Below, piece after piece: positions 1 through 9,900 of a DNA stretch of 64,000 bases. Below the pieces are notes generated by a model. The model worked only from the letters and a program-made list of their open reading frames with translations. It did not search any database and was not told the origin of the DNA. A program made the translations under genes and the position numbers. The stretch is from Chlorella sorokiniana (Eukaryota; Chlorophyta; Trebouxiophyceae; Chlorellales; Chlorellaceae), in the NCBI GenBank assembly GCA_025917655.1, contig CP084613.1, forward strand, positions 2,482,001 to 2,546,000, given 5' to 3'. Each line of letters opens with the position of its first letter. The stretch's first letter is position 1.

Positions 1-54
1 CTTGACCAATTACCACAAGGGTAATCTAACCATTCTTCTAGCGGGGCCAGCACA

Positions 55-2840
55 ATGGCTGCTGCCGCACGGTGCAGCATGGGCCAGGGCGCTGGAAGGC
101 ACACCCAAAGCCTGGGTGGAGGCCTGCGAGTGCTGTGGAGCCGGATGGCAGGTGCGTAGGGCGCGCCAGCCTTCACCTTTGGTGGCAAAGCTGGCAGCAG
201 CGGGGCAGTGACGGCACTCGTTGGCGCTGGCCCAGTGGTGCCTCTCCACGCTCCCCAGTGCAGGCCATCCTGGCAGCGTTGGTAGCAGCAACGCAGGTGG
301 CGCCGGTGGCGGGCGAGGTGCGCATGGGCCCGCCAGCCGTCGCGCGCTGAGCGCAGCCTGTGCAGCCTCGCCTCGCTTTGAGGCTGGCGGCGCTGCGGAG
401 GGCAGCGGCCCACGCGTTTGCATCCTGGGTGGCGGCTTTGGCGGCCTGTACACCGCCGTCAAGCTGGAGAGCCTCCTCTGGCCACGTGGCACCAAGCCTA
501 AGGTGCGGCGGGTGCTGGGCGGGTGTGGAGCCCCAGGGCGGCACGCTGCCCGCCCCTGCTGGCTGGCCACCCCACCCGCCTGCTTGCTGCGCCGCCGCTG
601 CGCAGGTCACCCTCATCGACCAGAGCGACCGCTTCGTGTTCAAGCCGCTGCTGTACGAGCTGCTCAGCGGGGCGGCCAGCGACGACGAGGTGGCGCCACG
701 CTTTGCGCAGCTGCTGGGCCCTTACCCGGTCACCTTCCTGCAGGGCCGCGTGCAGTCGGTGCAGCCCGAGCACGAGGCGCAGGTGGGTGCTGCAGCCAGC
801 AGCTCCCCGCGCTGCAGCCTCCCTGCCGCGTGCTGGCGCTCTGTGCCGCTCAGCCGCCCACCCAACGACCCCCCTCTAAGGGGCGCTGCCTCTGCAGGAC
901 GGCGGCAGCAGCGGCGGCGGCGTGGTGACCCTGGCCGACGGCGCGTCTGTGCCCTACGACTGGCTGGTGGTGTCCCTGGGGGCGGAGACCTCCACCTTTG
1001 GGGTGCCCGGCGTCGAGGAGTGCGCCCTGCCGTTTGCCACCTACCAGGATGCGGAGCGGGTGGGTGTGGGGAGAGAAAGGGGGCGCCCGTGCGGTGACCC
1101 CCGGGCTGGGACGCGCGTGTTGCAAGCAGGCTGGGGCGCGTCGCCACGCGGTGCATGCTCACTCCGCACTCCACACCGCCCAGCCTGGCTTCTGCGCCAG
1201 GCTGCTGCCGCCGACGCCCCCTCCCCGCCCCCTTGGCCCCCACCCAGGTGCGGGGCCGCCTGTCGCTGCTGGACCAGCGGCTGGGCCACCCCGAGGTGGT
1301 GGTGGTGGGTGGAGGCTATGCCGGCGTGGAGCTGGCGGCGGTGGTGGCGGAGCGGCTGCGCGGCCGCGCCCGCATCAAGCTGGTCACCTCGGGCGGCGAC
1401 ATCCTGGAGGGGTCACCTGAGGTGGGGGGCGCCGCGCCGCACGCGCCGCCGCCGCCCCCTGCAGGGCATGCCAGCCTGGCACGCGCCCCCACCCTCCCAC
1501 TGACCAGCCTCGCTGGCCGCCCTGCTGATGTGGCCCCCACCAACGCCGGCCCCTCCTGCGCCCTCCCACCCCCCTTCTCGAGCAGGGCAACCGCGAGGCT
1601 GCGCGCCGCGTGCTGCGCGACCAGGGCGTGTCGGTGCTCGCAGGGGCGCAGGTCACGGAGATGCGGCTGGCGGGGGCGGGGTGGCGGGGCAGGGCGGCGG
1701 CGGCGAGGACCTGGCCAAGCGGGTGGTGTACCTGCGGGACGCACAGGGACAGCAGGAGGTACGGGCCGCTTGTGTGTGTGTGTGTGTGTGGTGGTGGGGG
1801 TAGACCTGTCGTACCTGGCTGCCCTGCCTGCGCTTAGGCTGACGCGCTTCATACCTCCCGCACCCGCACCCGCGCCCAAGCGCACCCTGCTCGCCTTGAT
1901 TCAGCCCCCCCCACCAGCTGCTGGAGGCGGATCTGGTGCTGTGGAGCGCGGGCCAGGCGCCCGCCACCAAGGCCGACCCGCGCCTGCCCTTCCCCACCAA
2001 CGCGCGGGGCGCGCTGCAGACCGACGCCACGCTGCGCGCGCTGCGCCACGAGCGCGTGTTTGCCCTGGGGACGTGGCCGTCAGGTGCGCCGTGCGGCTGT
2101 GCCGGCACGCCGACAGCTGGGATGGAGGCGGCACGCCGACAGCAACAGCCGCGGGAGCCAACACTGTGCGTCGCCACCACAAGCCCGCCCCCCCTCCCCC
2201 TGCCGCAGCTCTGGCGGGCGTGAGGCCCCCCTGCCTGCCACCGCCCAGGTCGCCTTCCAGCAGGCGGACTACGTGGCCTGGAACCTGTGGGCCGCCATCA
2301 ACGCCAAGCCCCTGCTGGCCTTCAGGCACGCCGCGCGCCCCCGCCCCGCCACCCGCCGCGGAACACAGCCGCTGCCCAGCTGCGCAGCGACCCGCCACAG
2401 GCGGCGCGACAGCTGCCTGTGGCTGTGCCCCTGCGGCCTGCAGTGCATCCACGGCAGTGCGCCTCACAGCCCTTCCTGCCCCTCTTCCCCATCCAACACA
2501 CACGCGCAGCTACCAGCACCTGGGCGACATGATGTCCCTGGGCTCCGCCAGCGGCGCCGTCACCCTGCCCATCCCCGTGCCCCCCCCGCTGTCGGCGGCG
2601 GCGCAGGCGTCGGGCCCGCTGGCCCAGCTGCTGCGGGCGGCAGGGGTGCGGCTGAGCGGAAGCTACGGCGGCAGCTCCGAGGGCGTGACGCTGGAGGGCC
2701 CGCTGGCCGCGGCGCTGCGCCGCGCCGCCTACCTCTACCGCCAGCCCACGCTGGAGCAGCAGCTGCGCGTGGCGGGCGGCTGGGCGCAGGCGGCCTCCCG
2801 CCAGCTGCGCGACACGCTGGCGCAGGCGGCCGGACGGTGA
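55..2840 (+). CDS. NDC1: Type II NAD(P)H:quinone oxidoreductase, NDC1-like, plastid/mitochondrial
   Basis: A single-subunit, non-proton-pumping flavoprotein that passes electrons from NAD(P)H to quinones; plant NDC1 acts on plastoquinone and phylloquinone metabolism in plastoglobules (family knowledge). Exon 1 (55-151) and exon 2 (from 264) join in phase across a GT-AG intron and give an Arg/Ser/Gly-rich leader that could be a transit peptide. The FAD-binding motif GGGFGGLY lies near 425-448. A second Rossmann motif, VVVGGGYAGVE, lies near 1297-1330. The NDH-2 segments ending in LWSAGQAP and FALGDVAV follow at about 1935-2080. The C-terminal part is the extended NDC1 tail, and the stop is at 2838-2840. 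The frame breaks twice, near 1662-1708 and at the GGGG run 2067-2070, each time as if one base were missing. The start at 55 is the first ATG that joins in phase. Confidence 0.85.
1771..1790. repeat. (TG)n microsatellite in an NDC1 intron
   Basis: Ten uninterrupted TG units just downstream of a 5' splice site (GGTACGGG) in NDC1. Shorter TG or CA runs recur in other introns, for example near 22985 and 55405. Confidence 0.9.
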
Positions 2841-2937
2841 GGCCTCGCCGCTCGCCATGCTGCGCGCGGCGTGGCGGGGCCTCCTGCACCGCCGCCCATG
2901 CCGCTCGCGGGGCCTGCTGCCCAGCCCATGCCCTCGG

Positions 2938-3886
2938 CTATCCCCAGAACGAACCCTCATCGGCAACCCATTTCATTAGTGTACCACTTCTGCGCCGCCT
3001 TACATCGCCTGTAAGCGCTCCTGGCAAACAGCAGCCCAGCGCGCATGCTCCCAGCGAACGGCCAGGGACGAGGGGGCGGGGCAGGCGGCACGTACATGGC
3101 AGCCGCTCAGCGCCGCCCGCGGCGGCGGCCCGCAGGCTGCTGCTGACGCGGCGGCCCAGGCTGCCCACGGCGGGGCCCCCGCAAAGTAGACCCAGGGTAT
3201 CCAGGTGGGCACGCCAGCCACCGCGGGGTGGCTGTACTGGTACAGGTGCAGCCCCTGTATGAGGCCCACCTCCACCAGGGCCCCGCCGCCGCGGTCAGGC
3301 AGGCCATGAAGAGGCCCTGCGGCGTGGCGTCAAAGGCCCACCACAGCCCCACGCCGGCGGCCGCCAGCAGGGCGTCCAGGGTCGGCACGCCGCCCGCCAG
3401 CCTCTGACCCAGCAGCGGCTGCTCAAGGGCGCCGCTGGCGGCATACTGCAGCACAAAGAGGGCGACGGCCGCCAGCGCGAATGCCCAGGAGGGCGCAGCG
3501 CCGCCGCGCGGCTGCGCCCGCCGCGCTCCAGCTGCCAGGCGTCCAGCAGCGGGTGCGACACGCCCAGTATGACGCCCGCCACCGCAAACAGGACTGGCAC
3601 CCACCTGCGCTGCAGCGGGCGGGAGGTCGGCGCACAGGCCAGCGGCGCTTCCAGGGCCGGGCGCGCACTCACCAGCACGTCTCCAAAGCCAGGGGCCCCA
3701 GCGACAGGCGGGCGGGTGCGGCATAGTGCAGCACATCATGGCTGGAATGCTGCCCATCACAAAGCGGGCCCAGGATGGCCGATGCCAAGCCCATCACAAG
3801 TGACTGCTGCCACCACCAGCTGCCGTCAAAAGCCGGATGGTCAGCCGGTCGCGGCGGGTCCGCTGCGCGCCGAGGCGGAGCAGCAT
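2938..3886 (-). CDS. INSIG-like ER membrane protein (frame-broken in this assembly)
   Basis: INSIG proteins are small ER membrane proteins that in animals and fungi hold back SREBP/SCAP or HMG-CoA reductase. The reverse strand encodes the family landmarks in order: a hydrophobic segment ending LGPLCDGQHS; WWVPVLFAVAGVILG followed by HPLLD (INSIG WWVPP...YPCID); WAFALAAVALFVL; GVGLWWAFDATPQGL (INSIG LWWTFDRSRSGL); LYQYSHP; and WIPWVYFAGA then VGSLGRR (INSIG WLPCIFFSGGVTVGNIGR). A GT-AG intron near 3610-3685 joins ETCW to WVPV in phase. The frame breaks at about 3804-3825, 3490-3515, 3277-3293 and 3171-3180, each as one missing base. The ATG is at 3886. The C-terminus is uncertain: the given stop is at 2938, but a TAA at 3000-3002 or a TGA near 3110 is possible. 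The family call is good; function in an alga is inference. Confidence 0.7.
3000..3014. promoter_or_regulatory. Candidate bidirectional polyadenylation palindrome
   Basis: TTACATCGCCTGTAA reads TGTAA on both strands. TGTAA is the polyadenylation signal of many chlorophyte algae. The + copy is 170 bases past the NDC1 stop. The - copy would serve the INSIG-like gene if that gene ends upstream of it. Confidence 0.4.
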
Positions 3887-3999
3887 TGCCTTTCACTCGT
3901 TGGGCGTGTCTGCCGGGGTGTCGATGCTGCGATGCTGCACCCAGATAGCATCTATAGCACAGAGGCTGCCACCCGCTGGCTGACGTGCCGGCTTTGCAG

Positions 4000-4090
4000 G
4001 ACAAACTGGAAGAGCTAGAACGGCTGACATTGCTGCTAAAGAAACTGCGCATTGCCCGTGAGATCGACAGGGCGGAGATGAGAGTGAAAG
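4000..4090 (+). other. Possible orphan exon encoding a short coiled coil
   Basis: A polypyrimidine/TTTGCAG acceptor precedes 4000 and a GTGGTG donor follows 4090. The segment reads as a charged heptad-rich helix beginning DKLEELERLTLLLKK. No partner exon could be assembled from 3887-4609, so this may be chance. Confidence 0.22.
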
Positions 4091-4609
4091 GTGGTGACCC
4101 TCCCCACCACTTGTTGCCCAGCATTGCCAGCATTCTGTTTACACAAAAGGAAGAGCAAATCAACCATATGTTTAACAAGTCAAAAGGTCAATTAACAACG
4201 TCAAATGCACAACAAGGCAATGGCCTGCAGGCTGGGTCACCGCCCGAAATTGGTGGGGGTGGCGTCATATGAACCGTGTCAACTGTCAACCTGGCTACAG
4301 CCAAAGTGGCTGAGGAAGCTCTTTGAAGGCCAATATGGCTTCAGCTTCAGCAACATAAAAAAGAAACCAAGCCGATGCAGGGGGAGAGTAGCTCCCAGGC
4401 GGCAGCAGCACTGACTAGGCGCCTGAATGAAGGCAGGTGATGAGGAGCAACACACAAACGCGGTCTGAGCACAAGGTGCGCAAGCAACCAGCGCTAAAGG
4501 CACAAGGTGCCGCCATTGTGCGACGTGGGGGTCGATCAGTCCTGATCGATGTGGCGGTGCCCACCTAGGGCGAGGGGCTGCGGTTGGGACAACAGCCAGG
4601 GCAGCTGCC
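4091..4609. other. Gene-free stretch
   Basis: Less GC-rich than the surroundings, with A-rich patches near 4140-4200 and 4355-4370. No convincing coding exon or RNA. It probably holds the 3' flank of the coiled-coil gene on the - strand. Confidence 0.5.
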
Positions 4610-6409
4610 TCAGGCTGCTTGCACCCAGAGCGCGGGCGACAGGTCTGCTGGCAGGTTGCCCATGCCCAGGGCTGGGCGCTCCAAGCTGCCCACGGGCTTG
4701 GCTGCGTCCTCCAGGAACAGCTTGCGTGGCTTGTTGCCAGCAGCGACGGCATGCGACGTCTTGGCGGGCGAGATGAACATGCCGCAGGCAGCTGCCAGGT
4801 CGTCGGCATCTGGGCTGAACATGCCTCCAAACAGGGAGCTTGGGGTGGGCACAGCGCCTGCCGACGGCTCTGGCACCAGCATGGAGGGCGGCAGCACGGC
4901 AGCCACTGCGGCTGCATGCATGGCAACCTGCTGGCGAAGCTGGGCGGCGTGGGCGGCGCGCAGGGAGGCGTGGATGTGTAGCAGCGCATTCCACAGCTGC
5001 TCATTCTCGGTTGTGGCCGCGGCATGCTGCAGGGCAAAGCACGCCCACCAAGGATTGCTTGAGTGAGATTTGCAGTAGCACAGGGGGTGGGCTTGGCATG
5101 AACGCAGAGGGCACCAAGCTGTGGGCACCAAGTTGCGAGTAAGCGGGAGAGCAGCCAATGTTGAAATTCCCACCTGCGCCTCTGCCTGGCGCAGTGACTG
5201 GCTGAGCGCATCGCCAAGGTGGCGCACACGCTGCACCTGCGTCTCCAGCTCCCGCATGCGGTCGTACTGCACGCGCCTGCGCTTCAGCGTCGCATCATGC
5301 GCCGCTGCCGTTGGGCGTGCAGGCGCATGGAAGGAGAAGCTGGCCTGGTTTTGCAGGGGACGCTTGAGGGCGGCATGGCCGGCTGAGGGAGCCTGCGGCG
5401 GAGAAAGGGAGGGCGAGTCACAGCACTGGAGGTTCAAGCTGGGGTGCTGCTTTCCGCAGTGCATCTTGCACAACAGCACTCACCAAGCTGCTGGCTTTCA
5501 GGATGCTAGTGGCCTGCTGGCCCATCTCTTCATCACAAGAGGCATGGTCGCTGGAGCCCTTTCCCAGGGTGGGCTCCTCCTTGGCTGCATGCTGCTTGCC
5601 AGCTGTAACCAACAGGTGCTCTTCTCCCGATTCCGGCGGGAGGGAGGCTGCGGGGATGGAGGGATGGACGCTTGCGTGAGGACAGCGCCGGCAGGGAGGG
5701 GTGCCCAGCGCTTGTCGTCACTCCTCGGTTTCCAAAGGGCCAGTGTGATTGAAGCATCTTGACCAAATAGTACAACCAGAAACTTGCCTGCTCAGCCCAA
5801 ACAGCCTTAATCGTCTCCTCCGCCTTGCCGTAGTCGGCAGTCAACCCAAACTTGGCAGCCACTCCCGCCACCAACCCCTCAACCTCAGCCTGCTTGGCCT
5901 GCACTGCCTTGGCCACGACCTTCTGTGTGAGGGCAGCCTGCAGCTCGTGTTGCTGCTCTTGGGTGCCCGGTGCGGGCGCAGGGTCCTCGGGAAGCGCGGT
6001 GCGGTCAGCGCCTGCCAGGACAAAAAGTTCTGGGTGGGAAGCTGAGCGCCCTGCAAGAAACCAGGACACTACGATCAGCTGCATATTAATAAGGACAGCT
6101 TGTAGGAGAAGAACAGGTGCAAAGGTGGAGCAGGGTTTGAGCGGCGCGTTGTTGCCCAGGGATGTCAACATCAGAGTCCGGCTCTACCGGGCTGGAAGCA
6201 GCTGGCGGCGCACCTCTAGAGAAGACACCGCCGACCATAGCGCCAGGGCTGGTAAGCACGTCAAAAGAAAGGCGACGCTCGTGCACTGCAGGTGCAGGTG
6301 AAGTAAAGAGCTGCGCCCAAGGCTGCTGCGCTGGCGATGCCAGCAGGTGGCTGAATTCATCGCGACCAGGGCCGTTCATCGCTGTGGGACTGGCGAGATA
6401 GGTGGCCAT
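4610..6409 (-). CDS. Unrecognised coiled-coil protein
   Basis: Not assigned to a family. The ATG at 6409 opens an exon starting MATYLASPTAMNGPGRDEF, rich in Ser, Pro and Ala with SP/TSP sites. Later exons hold an Ala/Gln/Glu helix (about 5780-6020, with QAALTQKVVAKAVQAKQAEVE), then a short Lys/Ser-rich exon (5470-5610). A basic stretch LKRRRVQYDRMRELETQVQ leads into a coiled coil (5170-5300). Another helix with ENEQLWNALLHIHASLRAAH follows near 4900-5030. The C-terminal part is low-complexity with FGGMF and phospho-like SP sites, and the stop is at 4610-4612. A basic patch followed by a leucine-containing coiled coil resembles bZIP organisation, but the canonical N-x7-R spacing is absent, so I do not call it bZIP. 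The 6410-6916 interval should hold its promoter. Confidence 0.55.
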
Positions 6410-6916
6410 GGCGGCTTGAAGACTCCACTAGCTGTCGACAAGGAGCCCTTGGCAGATTGAAGACGTATCCTAGTAAGGCATAAAGAAGCAGAAAACTAGG
6501 ACAACATAACGCGGGACGCACCAAAATTTGCATTTGCGCAAGGGCGTGCTGAGGGCGCGGAGCAGGGTCTTCATGTGCACGAGGTGGAGGGCTGCCTGGT
6601 CTCGCGAACCTGTTTGAAGGGCGCTGTGTGAGCCAATAATAGGAGCACGGTCACCGAGGGCAATGGCAGCCTGAGTGTTTTTGTTCGAAGGTGCTCGTCG
6701 GCTCGCTGTGCCGTCCCCTGCGAACATAGTTCACACCGATCCGGCCTGTTCACACAGAGACAGATACGTGAGTGTGTATCCTCATTACCCCGATGAAAGG
6801 CGGTGCCAGCGCAGGCGCCTGGATGAGCGGAGGCTCAGTATCTGGGTTCACACCTGCCGCAACAGAGTCTGCAGGTGCCACACGGAAACGTGACACGTTC
6901 ATTATAACAGGCAGAT
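6410..6916. other. Intergenic: promoter of the coiled-coil gene and 3' flank of the ABCG gene
   Basis: No coding frame with recognisable content on either strand and no RNA gene seen. Both neighbours are on the - strand. Confidence 0.5.
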
Positions 6917-9900
6917 CTAGGAAGATGCTGCAGTCGCCGCGTCTTGCTGATGCCGTTTCTTGCGCAGGCGCCGGCGGGCTGCGCCGTTGATCCAGCGCAG
7001 CAGCGGGGCCAGCCCCGCGCCCAGGTGGAGGCCGCGAGGGCAGTATGCCACCGCGAGCGCAGTCAGCACGCGCAGCACGGCGCCCAAGCCGAACATGACG
7101 AGCACCGCGTGGGGCACGGTGTTGACGCAGTACTGCCGGACGTCCAGCAGGCGGGCAGAGTCCTGGGGCCCGCCAAGCGCAGGCCCCGCCTCCGCAGGGT
7201 CCAGCTTCAACTGCCACAACCCACAGTAGCCTGGGGGCAAGCATAGACCGGCAAGTTTGCTGTGTCAGGGGCACGCAGGAGTGCAGGTGGAGGCGGGTCG
7301 CTTGCGCCGGGCTCACCTGCCATGTTCATGACCGCCTTGGCAGCCGGCCAGCGCCACTCGGGGTAGTTAGCAAACGACTCGATGGTCACGACCTCAATTG
7401 CCCACCTGGGGCGCCGGGAGTGGGGATGTGTGAGAGTGGGCGTCAGGCGGCATGCGGGCCCGCAGGCCACTGGACGGTTTGCAAGAGGTGGGCCAGCAGG
7501 GCGCGGTTGTGCAGCCGCACTCGGCAGGCGGCCGGCCCACCCAACCAGCACGCACTGCCGCCCGCACCTGGAGTAGGAGATGGAGGTGAGGGCGCGCAGG
7601 GCTGGGGCCATGTCGCCGTAGTTGGGGTTCACGCCGTTGAGCATGCCACCCGTGATCTGCAGCCCCCACACACAGCGGGCCGGCGCGGCGTCTGCTTGTG
7701 CATGCTGTGCTCGGCGACGGGTGGTGCAGCGGGGCGGGCGGCGGGCAGCACCCACCATCAGCAGGGCCATGGTGGCCAGCAGGGAGGTGGCGGGGGGATG
7801 AGCAGCGACATGAGGTGGCCCAGCGCGGAGCAGAACCACACCACCGCCACCCCCACGCCGTACAGCCGCACAAAGGGGATGGCGGGCAGGGTCATGGAGT
7901 AGTAGATGGACAGGAAGACCAGCGGCTGCACAGCCACGTCTGCGGCGGCAGTAAGGGGCGGGGCGCGGGCGCCCTCAGGCCCGCCCGCCCTCCGGCACGC
8001 TGGCTGCGCAGGCAGCCTCCCCCGACCAGGCAGGGTGCCCGGGCGTGCCGCGGGTCGGCGCCGCCTGCCCCCGGGCCCCACTCACCGACCAGGCTGACCG
8101 CAGAGGCGGCCAGGTAGTAGGACAGCGACCGCACGCCGCGCTCCTGCTCCCGCCACCACACCACCCGCGCGCCAAAGCCAAACAGGGGCAGCGCGGTGGC
8201 GCCGGCCAGCAGGCCCAGCGCTAGAAAGGCGAGGGCGGTGTTGCCGCGCACGCTCCACTCGTTGCCGCCGCTGCCCTGCATCACGCCTGCGGGGGAGGGG
8301 GTGCGGGAGTGCCAGCTGGGGTGTCACGGGCGAGCCAAGCCCTGGGCGGCCCACCTGTGCACCCCCTGAGCGCTGTGCGCGCCGCCCTCACCCAGCACAA
8401 CGGCAGCCAGGATGAGCAGCAGCAGCTCCAGCATCTTGCCGCTGCAGTTGCGGGCCCACTTGATGCCTGGGGGCAGGGGGATGAGACGGGACAAGCCTTG
8501 AGGCACTTGACAGCTATGCACGGGTGTGCCAGCCGCGCGCCCTGCAACCCGCCCCGCCTCACCCGAGCGCAGCAGCAGGATGCCAAACTGTGCCGCCGCG
8601 CTGGGGGTGGATCGCAGCGGCGAGGGCCCCGCCAGCCCCAGCCAGGCCAGGGGGCCGCCCCTCCTGGCCGCCTGCACCGGCTGCACCTCAACCACCAGCG
8701 GCGCCTGCTGCTGCTGCGGGGCGGCGGCTGCGAGGGTTGAGAGCCGCCATCCGCGGCATCCAGCGCAGCTTGGCGCTCCCTGGAGGGAGCTGCGTTGGCC
8801 GCCTCCTCCTCTGCCTCCTGCCCTCCACCATCCTCCTGCCCAAAAGGCGACTGCCCAGGCAGGTGCAGGTGGAGCACCGGGCTGTCGGCCGTGCCCAGCG
8901 GGATGAGTTGGCTGGAGCTGGCGGCCAGCCGGCCCTCGCCGCCGCCGCCCACAGCTGGCTGCGCCTCGCCCTGGTCGCGGGGGCCGCCTCCGCCTCCCGC
9001 TGAGCATGGTGCGCCGCCGCCAGCTCCCTGAGCGTGCTGGCCCCCGCCTGGCGCACCCCTGGAGCCAGCCCGCTGGCCGACAGCTCCGACAGCGCCCCAG
9101 CCAGCGTGTACGCCTCGATGCTCCACACGCGGTACAGCGTGTCGGCGCGTCGGTGCTTGGCGGCGGCGCCGCCGCCCTGTGCGGCTACCTCCGCCGCCTG
9201 GGCGTCGTGCACGCAGCGCCCGCCGGTCAGCACAAACTGCAGGAAGGCCTGCCTGGGCACGAGTCCAGCGGGGGCCGCTGCCAGCTGGCGCATGAGGGCC
9301 GCCACCCCGCGCTGCGTGGGCTGCAGGCCCAGCCCCTCCAGCAGCTTCTGCAGCCCCGCGCATCCAAGCAGCCTGCGGGGTTCACAGGCAGGGGCCCTCG
9401 CGTGGCTTGCGGCAGCCCGGCGGGACGGCTCCCCAACCCGGCCCCCTCCCTCACCGTCGCCGTCGCCGTCCTGCTCATCAAACCGCTCCTCCAGCTCCGC
9501 CAGCTGCTCGGGGTCCACCCCCGCTGCGGCGCCTGCTCCGCAGCCCTCTCCGCCTCCTCGTCTGCGGGTGCAACAGCAGCAGCAGCAGCGTGGGATGCAG
9601 CCCAGCCGATCGACAGCCTGGCGTTCAGTAGGGGCCTCACGCTTGGCCGCCAGGGCGCAGTTCTGCTGCACCCAGGCAGCGCCTTGAGAGAGCCACGTGC
9701 CAAACAGCTCCGAGGGCTGGAAGGCGGAGGTCCCGGCGTCCCCCCGCCGGGGCACCGCGCCGCTGACGACGTCCATGAGGAAGTCTGGGGTGGGGTGGGG
9801 GGGCACCAGGTCTGCAGATGCATCGCTGCCTCCATGCCATTGACTGCGCATGACCTCGAGGCTTTCCCTCCACAAAGAGAAAGCAGGCGCGCCCGGCACA

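Noticed and set aside
10-570. Long reverse-strand open frame over the NDC1 5' exons
   Set aside because: Pro/Arg-rich shadow of GC-rich coding DNA, no homology, and antisense to well-supported NDC1 exons.
2938-3886. INSIG-like locus as a true pseudogene
   Set aside because: All breaks have the same direction as those in clearly essential-type neighbours (CDK20, NDC1), so an assembly cause is more likely.
5160-5300. bZIP transcription factor call
   Set aside because: The basic patch lacks the conserved N-x7-R pattern and heptad leucines are irregular, so only 'coiled coil' is supported.
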